A stretch of DNA of 29,468 nt from an uncultured Peptococcaceae bacterium (GCA_938044045.1 CALIQN010000068.1:1-29468); one strand, 5' to 3'; numbered from the stretch's first letter, positions 21,110 through 29,249 are shown. Numbers and translations: made by a program. Notes: generated by a model from the letters alone, not told the origin.

Positions 21110-22225
21110 TTACACCACTGGTTCTGTCGAAACCACACCTTTGGTAAAGGCGGTTTCTTTGACCCATTCTAAACCAAGTTGTTTTTCTTTTTTATCTAGT
21201 TTCACTTGGTAGCCCAAGTTTTGGGCAAAGTCACCTAGAGAAATATAGAGATTGTTATCAATAAAGTACGCCTTGCTTTTCAGTTCTATACCATTGAGCT
21301 TGAGATTTGACTTTGTTGGGACAGCAGTTCTTAGTCCACTTTTTTGTGGTTTTAAAACCAGTTTTTTGATCGCTAGCTCAGTTTCTGGCTTGACGGTGCT
21401 TAAAATATACTGGTTTTCATCATGGCTCTCGATATAGAGCATAGCATGTTCATCACTGGCAAGCTCCATAAAATCATTGAGCAAGAGATAATTTCTCCCT
21501 GCAATATTAAATAGTTTGACTTTTTTTAGCGTGTCATTATTGATCAATTGATAATATAGGGGCGTGGCTACCTTACGTCCTGCCCCATCAGTCACCCCCA
21601 AGTAATCCTCTAGAGTTTTAATCTTTAGGGTTTTCATCTCTTTGGCGACTTTTTTACCGACATAGCGAAAATGCCATGGTTCATACATATAACCGGTGAA
21701 CTTGTCATCACCCTTGGTGTAGCGAAGGATAAAGCCATAGTCGGTACTGTTGGCGGCGAGCCATTTTCCTGCCTTGGTATCCGCAAAGCTCTGTTCCAAA
21801 GTAAGATCAATATAGCTGGCATCCCCAATATCTGCTGCTAAACCTGTCTGATGCTCACTTTGTCCGGGCGTAGCACTGAATTGTGCTGCTCGATCTCCAA
21901 AATTGGCACGATACTGCTCAAAAAGCTGATTTTGGTAATCATAAGACCGATAGCCTGATACAATTTGAAGATTGACGCCAGCCTTTAAGCCTGCTGCTCT
22001 CATCTCTAAAAATGCCTTTTGGGCAGGGCCATAAAGCATCGCTCCACTAGCAATTGGTGGGTTATAATCTGAAGGTAGACCATACTTTTTATTGACGAGC
22101 AAAACATCACTGACAACATAAAGTTTATCACCACTTGTCTTAGGAACAAAATGCCCATCATTTGCTTTTACCATGCTTGGCATGAGTAAGGCAAGGATAG
22201 CTAAGGTTGCTACTATTTTTTTCAC
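21110..22225 (-). CDS. D-alanyl-D-alanine carboxypeptidase, VanY/peptidase M15 family
   Basis: I choose GTG 22225 (VKKIVATLAILALLMPSMVK) because GGGAGAGGTG precedes it; an ATG six codons upstream overlaps that site. 371 residues with a signal peptide cut near residue 21. M15B zinc motifs: SEHQTGLAADIG (H125, D132) and EPWHFRYVG (H185), plus IVSGYRSYDYQNQLF. It trims D-Ala from peptidoglycan stem peptides outside the membrane. The C-terminal 150 residues contain a copper-amine-oxidase-N-like stalk (NNLYISLGDFAQNLGYQV). Single gene with its own terminator. Confidence 0.9.
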   Translation of the reverse strand: MKKIVATLAILALLMPSMVKANDGHFVPKTSGDKLYVVSDVLLVNKKYGLPSDYNPPIASGAMLYGPAQKAFLEMRAAGLKAGVNLQIVSGYRSYDYQNQLFEQYRANFGDRAAQFSATPGQSEHQTGLAADIGDASYIDLTLEQSFADTKAGKWLAANSTDYGFILRYTKGDDKFTGYMYEPWHFRYVGKKVAKEMKTLKIKTLEDYLGVTDGAGRKVATPLYYQLINNDTLKKVKLFNIAGRNYLLLNDFMELASDEHAMLYIESHDENQYILSTVKPETELAIKKLVLKPQKSGLRTAVPTKSNLKLNGIELKSKAYFIDNNLYISLGDFAQNLGYQVKLDKKEKQLGLEWVKETAFTKGVVSTEPVV

Positions 22226-22337
22226 GATATTCACCTCTCCCATATCATAGCATCTTGACCTTATTTAGGCTAGCAAAAATCTTTATACAAATTTTCAGAA
22301 AACTTTAGGAAAAGCTGTGGCATTTTTTAACTACCTG

Positions 22338-22346
22338 TGTTATAAC
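22338..22346 (+). promoter_or_regulatory. Extended -10 promoter of the hydG operon
   Basis: TGTTATAAC (TG at 22338-22339, -10 at 22341-22346) with no good -35. It predicts transcription from about 22353 and an 80-base leader. Confidence 0.5.
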
Positions 22347-22369
22347 TAAACTATCCTAGCCCAAGCTAC

Positions 22370-22436
22370 GTGCTGATCGCATGGAAAGTTTTTTTTACGG
22401 TCAGCATACAGTCGGGAGAACTGTGTGCTTTTTTTT
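22370..22436 (+). promoter_or_regulatory. Leader with alternative hairpins (attenuator/riboswitch-like) before hydG operon
   Basis: Terminator: AGCATACAGT (22403-22412) pairs with ACTGTGTGCT (22420-22429) around CGGGAGA, then eight T. Competing stem: GTGCTGATC (22370-22378) pairs with GGTCAGCAT (22399-22407), sharing AGCAT with the terminator. The two cannot form together. I do not recognise a known riboswitch class here. It lies 22 bases upstream of the TM1266-like gene. Confidence 0.55.
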
Positions 22437-22457
22437 ATGTATAGAGGAGAGATTACA

Positions 22458-22718
22458 ATGAATGAACAAACACGTATTGCACTTATCGGTATTATCGTTG
22501 AAGATTTGGAGGCTTCTAAAACCGTTAATGAACTCTTGCACCAATACAGTGAAAATATCGTCGGACGCCTAGGTATCCCTTATCGTGAAAAAGGCGTTTC
22601 TATCATGAGTATCGTCATTGATGCTAGCCATCAAGACATCAGTACTCTTAGTGGCAAACTCGGTATGATTAAAGGTATTAGCGTCAAAACCACCTATACT
22701 AGCGATGTAAAGGAGTAA
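22458..22718 (+). CDS. TM1266-family iron-only hydrogenase system regulator
   Basis: 86 residues from ATG 22458 (MNEQTRIALIGIIVEDLEAS), behind GGAGAG; upstream in-frame codons lie in the terminator stem. ACT-like fold proteins of this family (TM1266) are regularly encoded next to HydE, HydF or HydG. Family marks: RIALIGIIVED, LHQYSENIVGRLGIPYREKG and SIMSIVIDASHQDISTLSGK. It starts 3 bases before hydG. The family is proposed to regulate the [FeFe]-hydrogenase system; the mechanism is unknown. Confidence 0.88.
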   Translation: MNEQTRIALIGIIVEDLEASKTVNELLHQYSENIVGRLGIPYREKGVSIMSIVIDASHQDISTLSGKLGMIKGISVKTTYTSDVKE

Positions 22719-22721
22719 GCC

Positions 22722-24143
22722 ATGGCCTATGATGTCTCTTCCACTCAGGCAGAAGAATTTATCTCTGATGAAGAGATAAGAGCCTCCCTAGCCTATGCAG
22801 AGGAAAATAAAAACAACCTTGCACTCATCCACCAAATTTTGGATCGAGCAAAAGACAAAAAAGGACTTAGCCATAGAGAGGCCATCTTACTCTTAGACTG
22901 TCCCGATGAGATGGTCAAAGAGAGAATTTTTAGCTTGGCTAAAGACATCAAAGACGCTATCTATGGCAATCGTATCGTCCTCTTCGCCCCACTTTATCTC
23001 TCAAATTACTGTGTGAATTCTTGTGTGTACTGCCCTTACCACATCAAAAATCGTACCATCACAAGAAAAAAACTCTCACAAGAAGAGATCAAGCGAGAAG
23101 TCATTGCCCTCCAAGACATGGGGCATAAGCGTCTTGCCCTTGAGATGGGCGAAGATCCGCAAAAAAACCCGATTGAGTACGTTTTAGAATCCATCAAGAC
23201 CATCTATAGCACCAAGCACAAAAACGGTGCCATCAGACGGGTCAATGTCAATATTGCTGCTACCACTGTGGAAAATTATAAACGCCTTAAAGATGCCGAA
23301 ATTGGCACCTATATCCTATTTCAGGAAACCTACCACAAAAAAAGTTATGAAAGTCTCCACCCTCATGGACCAAAAAGTAACTATGCGTGGCACACTGAAG
23401 CAATGGATAGAGCGATGGAAGCCGGTATTGACGATGTCGGTGTTGGCGTCCTCTATGGGCTAGAAAACTATCGCTATGACTTTGTCGGTATTCTCATGCA
23501 TGCAGAGCATCTTGAGGCACGCTTTGGTGTGGGGCCTCATACCATCAGCGTCCCACGTATCTGCCCAGCCGATGATGTCAATCCTGATGAATTTGACAAC
23601 AGCCTAGATGATGAAACTTTTGAAAAAATCATCGCTCTTTTGCGTATTTCTGCCCCTTATGCTGGGATGATTATGAGCACAAGGGAAAGTAAAGAAATGC
23701 GTGAAAGAGGCTTAAAAATCGGTATTTCCCAAATCAGTGGTGGCTCTTCTACCAGTGTTGGGGGCTACTTTGAAAAGGAAAAAGAAGAGGAAAACTCTGC
23801 CCAATTTGACACCTCTGACAAGCGTACCTTGGCAGAAGTGGTCGCTTGGCTCATGGAAACAGGGCATCTCCCAAGCTTTTGTACGGCGTGTTATCGTGAG
23901 GGACGCACAGGAGATCGCTTTATGTCCCTGGCAAAAAGTGGACAAATCCACAACTGCTGTCTACCAAATGCCCTTTTAACCCTTGATGAATACCTCAGTG
24001 ATTATGCAACAGAAGACACCAAAATCCTTGGTAAAAAATTAATACAAGATGAGCTTAACAATATCCCCAATCTCAAGATGCGTGATAAAACAAGCCTCAT
24101 CCTCTCTCGTATCGATAATGGCGAACGGGATTTTCGCTTTTAA
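22722..24143 (+). CDS. hydG: [FeFe]-hydrogenase maturase HydG, radical SAM tyrosine lyase
   Basis: 473 residues, normal for HydG. It cleaves tyrosine to p-cresol and dehydroglycine and then makes CO and cyanide on an iron to build the H-cluster synthon. First cluster motif: NYCVNSCVYC (C97, C101, C104). The C-terminal cluster cysteines, which tell HydG from ThiH, are present: FCTACYREGRTGDRF (C387, C390) and NCCLPNA (C412). Other marks: LALEMGEDP, RVNVNIAATTVENY, FQETYH and SGGSSTSVGGY. It lies 3 bases after the TM1266-like gene. HydE, HydF and the hydrogenase are not in the window. Confidence 0.95.
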   Translation: MAYDVSSTQAEEFISDEEIRASLAYAEENKNNLALIHQILDRAKDKKGLSHREAILLLDCPDEMVKERIFSLAKDIKDAIYGNRIVLFAPLYLSNYCVNSCVYCPYHIKNRTITRKKLSQEEIKREVIALQDMGHKRLALEMGEDPQKNPIEYVLESIKTIYSTKHKNGAIRRVNVNIAATTVENYKRLKDAEIGTYILFQETYHKKSYESLHPHGPKSNYAWHTEAMDRAMEAGIDDVGVGVLYGLENYRYDFVGILMHAEHLEARFGVGPHTISVPRICPADDVNPDEFDNSLDDETFEKIIALLRISAPYAGMIMSTRESKEMRERGLKIGISQISGGSSTSVGGYFEKEKEEENSAQFDTSDKRTLAEVVAWLMETGHLPSFCTACYREGRTGDRFMSLAKSGQIHNCCLPNALLTLDEYLSDYATEDTKILGKKLIQDELNNIPNLKMRDKTSLILSRIDNGERDFRF

Positions 24144-24150
24144 CTTAAAG

Positions 24151-24191
24151 GCACTTCTTTATGCAACTCAGGCAAAAGAAGTGCTTTTTTT
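24151..24191 (+). terminator. Terminator of the hydG operon
   Basis: GCACTTCTTT (24151-24160) pairs with AAAGAAGTGC (24175-24184), followed by TTTTTTT. Confidence 0.9.
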
Positions 24192-24351
24192 GTTGTACGT
24201 TTTTTACAAATATATAAATTTATTTCGAGATTTGTTTGTTTTTTTGAAAATTCTTTGTTTACAAATTTGTCATTTTAGTGTATGATAATTATATAAATAT
24301 TATTTATTCTTTTAATATATTCTTGACTATGGTTATTATCCTTTGTGGTAA

Positions 24352-24357
24352 TATAAT
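24352..24357 (+). promoter_or_regulatory. -10 box of the YeiH-like transporter gene
   Basis: Perfect TATAAT 42 bases before the start, in a very AT-rich 200-base region (24192-24398). The region also contains the palindrome ACAAATTTGT (about 24260-24269). No good -35. Confidence 0.4.
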
Positions 24358-24398
24358 ATGCACTGTGTTGTATCATTTTATTTTTGGAGGTGGCTATT

Positions 24399-25763
24399 AT
24401 GTCAACAAACACAAAACCCACTGGAGGTTTTAAAAACCTCTACCTCAAAGAGGACTGGTGGGCGGTTTGGATTGGTCTAGGGACTGTTATCCTTTCCCTC
24501 GTTTTATTCCAGTTCGGGGCAAGCTTGAAGATTTTGGCAGTCAAGTTTAAGGGCTTTGAAAGTTTTAGTGAAGTACCTGCAAACTTCACACCCCTTATTC
24601 CTAGTTTGCTCATCTTATTTGTCGTCTTAGCAGTAGTCTTTGGAGCGGCATCAGGGATTATGGGTAAATCCATTCCTAACTTTATCAAAGGTTTTACGCT
24701 ACTTTATCTCCTTGCCATTTTGGTGCAAATTTTAGGCTCATGGGAGACAGCAAAAACCTTAAACCTCGAAGCACCAGTACTTGCACTTATTTTAGGTATG
24801 GTTATCGGCAACTTCATTAAGGTACCTGAATGGTTCAACGCAGCGATGCGAACAGAATTTTATGTTAAAACAGGTATCGTTTTGATGGGGGCAACCTTAC
24901 CTTTTACTATCATTCTTCAGTCCGGCCCTACTGCTTTCATGCAGGCAACAGTTATCGCTGTGACCACCTTCCTTGTCATTTATTTTGTCGGTTCTAAGGT
25001 TTTAGGCCTTGATAAGCGCTTTGCCTCAACCCTTGGTGCAGGGGGTTCTATTTGTGGGGTATCTGCGTCTATCGCTATCGGTAGTTCTGTCAACGCTAAG
25101 AAAGAGCATGTTTCTATCTCTATTTCGATGGTAGTTGTATGGGCGACCGTCATGGTCTTTGCTCTTCCTTGGGCTTGTCACCTTATCGGTCTTTCTGATG
25201 GGGCCAGTGGCGCTTGGATTGGAACCAGTGAATTTGCCGATGCGGCAGGGATTGCAGCAGCTGCTCAATTTGGTGATGGTGGGATTGAAACCTTTACCCT
25301 TATGAAAGTTGTCGGTCGTGACATCTTTGTTGGGCTTTGGGCATTTATCTTGGCAATTGTTTCTGTTACCATGTGGGAAGCTAAAGAAGATGGTACGAAA
25401 CCTAGTGCTGGCGTAATCTGGGAACGTTTCCCTAAATTCGTCTTAGGTTTCTTCATCGCTTCTATCATTATCACTTTAGTACAAGTACAAACTGTTGACC
25501 CTGATACCCTAAAAGGTATTGAAGACTTGGTCATCAAGCCTATTAAGTCTCTACGTGGCTGGGCATTTGTCCTCTGCTTCCTCTGTATTGGTCTAACCAC
25601 TCGCTTTAAAGAACTTACTGCTGTTGGTTGGAAACCTTTTGCAGCCTTTACCTCAGGGGTAGTGGTCAATGTCACCTTAGGTTACCTCTTCTCTACCGTC
25701 ATCCTTGGTGGCTACTGGACTGAAGTTGGTCTAGCAGCAGCACAGCGTGTCGCAGGAAGCTGA
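24399..25763 (+). CDS. YeiH-family (UPF0324) membrane transporter
   Basis: 454 residues from ATG 24399 (MSTNTKPTGGFKNLYLKEDW), behind TGGAGGTGG; upstream in-frame codons overlap this site. About ten membrane segments. Family marks: LGMVIGNFIKVPEWFNA, FYVKTGIVLMGATLPF, GAGGSICGVSASIAIG, and AQFGDGGIETFTLMKVVGRD with FVGLWAF. The YeiH family (Cons_hypoth698) is usually called a putative sulfate/sulfonate exporter; the substrate has rarely been shown. Next to it is a small soluble gene. A LysR regulator lies 1.5 kb away, as often seen with this family, but the two are separated by proB. Confidence 0.88.
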   Translation: MSTNTKPTGGFKNLYLKEDWWAVWIGLGTVILSLVLFQFGASLKILAVKFKGFESFSEVPANFTPLIPSLLILFVVLAVVFGAASGIMGKSIPNFIKGFTLLYLLAILVQILGSWETAKTLNLEAPVLALILGMVIGNFIKVPEWFNAAMRTEFYVKTGIVLMGATLPFTIILQSGPTAFMQATVIAVTTFLVIYFVGSKVLGLDKRFASTLGAGGSICGVSASIAIGSSVNAKKEHVSISISMVVVWATVMVFALPWACHLIGLSDGASGAWIGTSEFADAAGIAAAAQFGDGGIETFTLMKVVGRDIFVGLWAFILAIVSVTMWEAKEDGTKPSAGVIWERFPKFVLGFFIASIIITLVQVQTVDPDTLKGIEDLVIKPIKSLRGWAFVLCFLCIGLTTRFKELTAVGWKPFAAFTSGVVVNVTLGYLFSTVILGGYWTEVGLAAAQRVAGS

Positions 25764-25769
25764 TAACCA

Positions 25770-26138
25770 ATGAAAAAAGACAATATCACTTGTATTCAGA
25801 GAGCTCAGTTTGTCCTCCATTTTTATGAAGGTGGCGAGTGGCGCAAAAAAGAAGAAAGTCCCTACGATCGCTTTATCAAGAAAAAGCAGGTTACCCCAGA
25901 TGATTTAAAAGCCTTGGCGGACTATACCACAGCACGCATGAACCGTACCCAAGCGCTTTTCGCCTTTCTCCTAGAAATCCATGATGATTGGATAATCACT
26001 CCAAAGCGAGAAGGCATCATCTTGGAAACGGAAACCATGGATTTTGAAGCCATTATCCCTCTACTGATTGAAAAAGGATTCACTGAAGAGGACTATATTC
26101 TTTATAGTGAATACACTCGCAAATGGGGTATGCTCTAA
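25770..26138 (+). CDS. Small soluble protein of unknown function, partner of YeiH-like gene
   Basis: 122 residues, ATG 25770, 6 bases after the transporter stop, with a weak ribosome site AGGAAG. It is mixed acidic/basic: MKKDNITCIQRAQFVLHFYE, SPYDRFIKKKQVTPDDLKAL, IHDDWIITPKREGIILETE, ending YTRKWGML. No motif or family recognised. Close spacing suggests co-translation with the transporter; the terminator 30 bases downstream ends both. Confidence 0.7.
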   Translation: MKKDNITCIQRAQFVLHFYEGGEWRKKEESPYDRFIKKKQVTPDDLKALADYTTARMNRTQALFAFLLEIHDDWIITPKREGIILETETMDFEAIIPLLIEKGFTEEDYILYSEYTRKWGML

Positions 26139-26168
26139 TCGTAAGATCTAGCAAATCGCTACCCTTAC

Positions 26169-26203
26169 AAAAAAGACCCGTCTTTAAAAGACGGGTCTTT
26201 TTT
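26169..26203. terminator. Bidirectional terminator between YeiH unit and proB
   Basis: AAAAAAGACCCGTCT (26169-26183) pairs with AGACGGGTCTTTTTT (26189-26203). Confidence 0.9.
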
Positions 26204-26226
26204 ATTTTTATCTAATTGATAACCAC

Positions 26227-27036
26227 CTAGTCCATCATCGTGGACTTGCCTACAAATAGGGTACCGACACTCTCACCCTTGATGATGTCATAAAGGCTTT
26301 TCGGTGACTTGCCATTGGTGATAATGGTATCTATCCCTTGGGCTGTCGCCAGTCTTGCCGCTTGAAGCTTGGTTTTCATCCCACCTGTGCCACGTCTTGA
26401 GCCAGCACCTCCTGCAAGAGAATACACTGCACTATCAATATTGTCTATCTTAGAGATTAAGTTGGCATTAGGATAGAGCCTTGGATCGGCATCATAAAGC
26501 CCATTAATATCTGAAAAAATCACAAGACGTTTTGCCCTACAGAGGATGGCAACAACAGCAGAGAGCATATCATTATCCCCAAAGAGCCTATCTTCTGACT
26601 CGATTTCTGTATAGCTAACAGAGTCATTTTCATTGACAATCGGGATAATACCCATTTCTAAAAGTGCATCAAAGGTATTGATCAGATTGTCCTTCTTTTC
26701 TTCCTGTTCAATATCTTCAGCATTCAGTAAAATTTGACCGATGGTCTTGTCATAGTCATTGAAAAACTTATCATACAAGTACATAATACTGCATTGCCCT
26801 ACGGCAGCAGCTGCCTGTTTCATACGCATGCTCGTTGGACGTTTTTCCATATTGAGCTTATTGGCACCCACTGCAATTGCCCCGGAAGAAACCAAGATGA
26901 CCTCATGCCCCATATTTTGAATATCTGAAAGCACACAGGCAAGGCGGTCAAAGGCACGTAAGTCACTCTTACCCAACTCATTGGTTAGGGTAGATGTCCC
27001 CACTTTGACCACGATACGATTTTGATAAAGACCCAT
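26227..27036 (-). CDS. proB: Glutamate 5-kinase without PUA domain
   Basis: 269 residues from ATG 27036, 6 bases after GAGG. It phosphorylates glutamate to gamma-glutamyl phosphate, the first step to proline. Amino-acid kinase marks: RIVVKVGTSTLTNE, VILVSSGAIAVGANKL, GQILLNAEDI, IPIVNENDSVSY, FGDNDMLSAVVA, FSDINGLYDADPR and GTGGMKTKLQAARLA. The C-terminal PUA domain of E. coli-type ProB (367 residues) is missing, as in several other short bacterial enzymes. proA is not adjacent, which is unusual. It is divergent from the LysR gene, 177 bases away. Confidence 0.93.
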   Translation of the reverse strand: MGLYQNRIVVKVGTSTLTNELGKSDLRAFDRLACVLSDIQNMGHEVILVSSGAIAVGANKLNMEKRPTSMRMKQAAAAVGQCSIMYLYDKFFNDYDKTIGQILLNAEDIEQEEKKDNLINTFDALLEMGIIPIVNENDSVSYTEIESEDRLFGDNDMLSAVVAILCRAKRLVIFSDINGLYDADPRLYPNANLISKIDNIDSAVYSLAGGAGSRRGTGGMKTKLQAARLATAQGIDTIITNGKSPKSLYDIIKGESVGTLFVGKSTMMD

Positions 27037-27213
27037 CTCACACCTCAACTCCCACTACATTTTTGGTGATAGACGCATACGACCACAAATCCCGTACGCT
27101 ACTATCTTGATTTGACTTTTTAGCTTATTCAGCTTACCATATTTTTTATAATTACAAAAACGAATATTTAGCATGTTATCCATGACAAAATCAGATAGTA
27201 TTCTGGAGGCAAA

Positions 27214-28074
27214 ATGAACATCCAAAAATATCTTGCTTTTGTTAAAACTGTAGAATATGGCAGTTTTAGCGAAACCGCAAAAAGACTCAATTACTCCCAA
27301 TCAGGTATCAGTCGCATGATTGGTGACCTCGAAAAAGAATGGCAACTTACCTTGCTTGAACGTAATAAATCCGGTGTTAAGCTCACCAGTGATGGCATGA
27401 AATTATTTCCTCATGCCAAGCGTATTTGTATGGCACATGAAAAACTACAACTGGAAATTGATGCGTTAAATGGACTTGGCTCAGGGCTGATTCGTATTGG
27501 TACTTTTTCCAGTGTTGCCACACACTGGTTACCCCTTATCATCAAGGCTTTCCAAAAGACCTATCCCAATGTTGAGTATGAATTACTCATTGGGGATTAT
27601 GGTGAGATTGAGACTTGGTTACTTGAAGGACGTATTGATTGTGGCTTTTTGCGCTTGCCCGCCAGTCCTGATTTAGAGACCCTCTTTTTGAGCCAAGACC
27701 GTCTCATGGCCATCTTGCCCGAGGGGCATCCCCTTGCCAGTCTCCCAAAAGTCCCGCTTGCTAGCCTTTGCCAAGAGCCTTTTATGCTGCTCAAAAAAGG
27801 AGAACAATCAGAAATGCTTGAATTATTTGAACGTTGCAACCTCAAACCAAAGGTGCAAGTCACCACATGGGATGATTATGCCATCATGTCCATGGTAGAA
27901 AATGGCCTTGGGGTCAGTATCTTACCCGAATTAATTTTAAAACGCACCCCTTATCAACTCATTGCTAAAGAGTTAGACATTCCCGCCTACCGAAAAATTG
28001 GACTGGCCCTCAAAAGCAAGAAAAACGCTTCCCCTGCCCTAAAACGATTTCTCGCCTACCTAGACTATCGCTAA
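27214..28074 (+). CDS. LysR-family transcriptional regulator
   Basis: 286 residues, ATG 27214 behind GGAGG. N-terminal winged HTH (MNIQKYLAFVKTVEYGSFSE, TAKRLNYSQSGISRMIGDLE) and a LysR substrate-binding domain (SGLIRIGTFSSVATHWLPLI, ... GRIDCGFLRLPASPDLETLF, MVENGLGVSILPEL). It shares a 180-base divergent control region with proB. It is followed by a terminator. Effector and target unknown; candidates are proB and the YeiH-like transporter, since YeiH relatives are often beside LysR genes. Confidence 0.92.
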   Translation: MNIQKYLAFVKTVEYGSFSETAKRLNYSQSGISRMIGDLEKEWQLTLLERNKSGVKLTSDGMKLFPHAKRICMAHEKLQLEIDALNGLGSGLIRIGTFSSVATHWLPLIIKAFQKTYPNVEYELLIGDYGEIETWLLEGRIDCGFLRLPASPDLETLFLSQDRLMAILPEGHPLASLPKVPLASLCQEPFMLLKKGEQSEMLELFERCNLKPKVQVTTWDDYAIMSMVENGLGVSILPELILKRTPYQLIAKELDIPAYRKIGLALKSKKNASPALKRFLAYLDYR

Positions 28075-28088
28075 ATTTGAATACAAAA

Positions 28089-28118
28089 AAGCAAGGTAGC
28101 ACATCTGCTACCTTGCTT
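28089..28118 (-). terminator. Minus-strand terminator of the flavodoxin operon
   Basis: AAGCAAGGTAGC (28089-28100) pairs with GCTACCTTGCTT (28107-28118). On the minus strand it is followed by TTTT; no T-run on the plus strand. Confidence 0.8.
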
Positions 28119-28133
28119 GGAAAGTTACTTTTC

Positions 28134-28160
28134 AAGGACGTCAAAGGGCGTCTTTTTTTT
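28134..28160 (+). terminator. Plus-strand terminator of the LysR gene
   Basis: AAGGACG pairs with CGTCTTT (one G-U), then a T8 run (28153-28160). Confidence 0.7.
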
Positions 28161-28173
28161 GACGATTTAAAAA

Positions 28174-28608
28174 TTAAGCGTTAGCAATTGCCTTGCCTAA
28201 CTCAATGCAAGCAGTTTCTTCTTCACTACCAGCATCTGGAGCATCAAGGCATGGGCATGGGTCACAAACGAGCTCAGCACCAAGGTTTGCCACATCAGCA
28301 CCCCAGTCTTGAATCCATTCACCATTATTCCAGTTGTAAGAACCAAAGATAGCCACTTTCTTACCAGAAAGTTTACCTTTGATGGCATCCCACATTGGTT
28401 GGAAATCTTCTGTTTCTAATTCTTCGTCTCCCATTGCTGGGCAACCAAAAGCGAAGTTTTCATATTCGTCAACCTTAGATTCATCAAAATCCCAAGGCAT
28501 GAATTCATCAGCTTCGCCACCTGCTTCGGTAATACCTTTTACAACAAGGTCTTTCATTGCTTCAGTGTTACCTGTGCCACTCCAATATACTACTGCTACT
28601 TTTGCCAT
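28174..28608 (-). CDS. Flavodoxin
   Basis: 144 residues, a short-chain flavodoxin. It is a small FMN electron carrier. The FMN phosphate loop SGTGNTE is at residues 10-16 (VVYWSGTGNTEAMKDLV). The second loop FGCPAMGDEEL and the third FGSYNWNNGEWIQDW hold the flavin. The overall acidic charge is typical. The C-terminal part holds three cysteines (DPCPCLDAP, TACIEL). ATG 28608 follows GAAAGGA. It lies 2 bases after a DUF3793 gene, a common pairing in anaerobic Bacillota. Confidence 0.93.
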   Translation of the reverse strand: MAKVAVVYWSGTGNTEAMKDLVVKGITEAGGEADEFMPWDFDESKVDEYENFAFGCPAMGDEELETEDFQPMWDAIKGKLSGKKVAIFGSYNWNNGEWIQDWGADVANLGAELVCDPCPCLDAPDAGSEEETACIELGKAIANA

Positions 28609-28610
28609 AA

Positions 28611-29180
28611 TTATCCAGTCCTTTCTATTCTCGTTGCCACTGCTAGGTCACATAGGCGTCTACCACGACAATAAAGCCTCTCATAGCACGCCTTGCATCT
28701 GTCATAGCGTGCAAAATTGTGTTTTGCTTTTTGTTCATCGTCGTACACACACCAGTAGCCTGTACATTTGCAACATTCTGATCCATATTGTATAAATCCC
28801 TTGACATCTTCAAGGGGATAAGATAGGAATACCCCTATTTCATGTGGAAATTTGCGCTCAAGGTCAATTCTTTCACCTAGTCTCTCTAAAACACCTGAAA
28901 TGGAAAAATCTTGATAGCCATACGCTTTTAAAAATGTCCTCGTCTCATCATGACTAAGGTCTTTTTCTAAAGCCGTCTGGCGAAAAAGATAGACTAAGGG
29001 ATTGCCAACCTTTCGTTCAAAGAGGTGTAAGACCAAGCCCAAAGGGGCAAGAATTGTCTTATAGGCTTGATACTCCTTGTAAAACAATGTCTTATCCAAA
29101 CCGCATGAATTAAAGAGGTTACCTGTCTTGATACCCGCCAAAGTCGGCGAACAAAAACGTATGATACGTTCTTCCAGCAT
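28611..29180 (-). CDS. DUF3793 family protein
   Basis: 189 residues, ATG 29180 behind GGGGGAGAG. Conserved DUF3793 blocks: LEERIIRFCSPTLAGIKTGN, the 'FPHEIGVFLSYPLEDVKGFI' block, then YGSECCKCTGYWCVYDDEQK, KHNFARYDRCKACYERL. Six or more cysteines in the last 60 residues (ECCKCTG, CKACYERLYCRGRRLC) could bind metal or a cluster. The function is unknown; it is usually next to flavodoxin genes, as here, and may be the flavodoxin's partner in redox chemistry or heme/iron metabolism. Transcribed from the promoter at 29221-29249. Confidence 0.9.
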   Translation of the reverse strand: MLEERIIRFCSPTLAGIKTGNLFNSCGLDKTLFYKEYQAYKTILAPLGLVLHLFERKVGNPLVYLFRQTALEKDLSHDETRTFLKAYGYQDFSISGVLERLGERIDLERKFPHEIGVFLSYPLEDVKGFIQYGSECCKCTGYWCVYDDEQKAKHNFARYDRCKACYERLYCRGRRLCDLAVATRIERTG

Positions 29181-29208
29181 AACTCTCCCCCTAAATTAAC
29201 AAGTGCTA

Positions 29209-29229
29209 ATCTACAATTGCATTGTAGAT
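29209..29229. promoter_or_regulatory. Palindromic operator over the -10 box
   Basis: ATCTACAAT-TGC-ATTGTAGAT is a perfect 9-3-9 inverted repeat covering the -10 and probable start site, so a repressor bound here would block the operon. Its sequence does not match the Fur, PerR or Rex consensus as I know them. Confidence 0.65.
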
Positions 29230-29249
29230 ACTGCTAACTTTATTGTCAA
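29221..29249 (-). promoter_or_regulatory. Promoter of the DUF3793-flavodoxin operon
   Basis: TTGACA (29249-29244), 17 bases, TACAAT (29226-29221) on the minus strand: near-perfect sigma-A promoter, 41 bases before the start codon. Confidence 0.85.

Noticed and set aside
22225..22252. TGCTATGAT on the minus strand as promoter of the carboxypeptidase
   Set aside because: It would leave a leader of about 12 bases with the ribosome site at the very 5' end; too close to be convincing.
24192..24398. Rex or FNR site upstream of the YeiH-like gene
   Set aside because: ACAAATTTGT is a palindrome but does not match TTGTGA-N6-TCACAA or TTGAT-N4-ATCAA.
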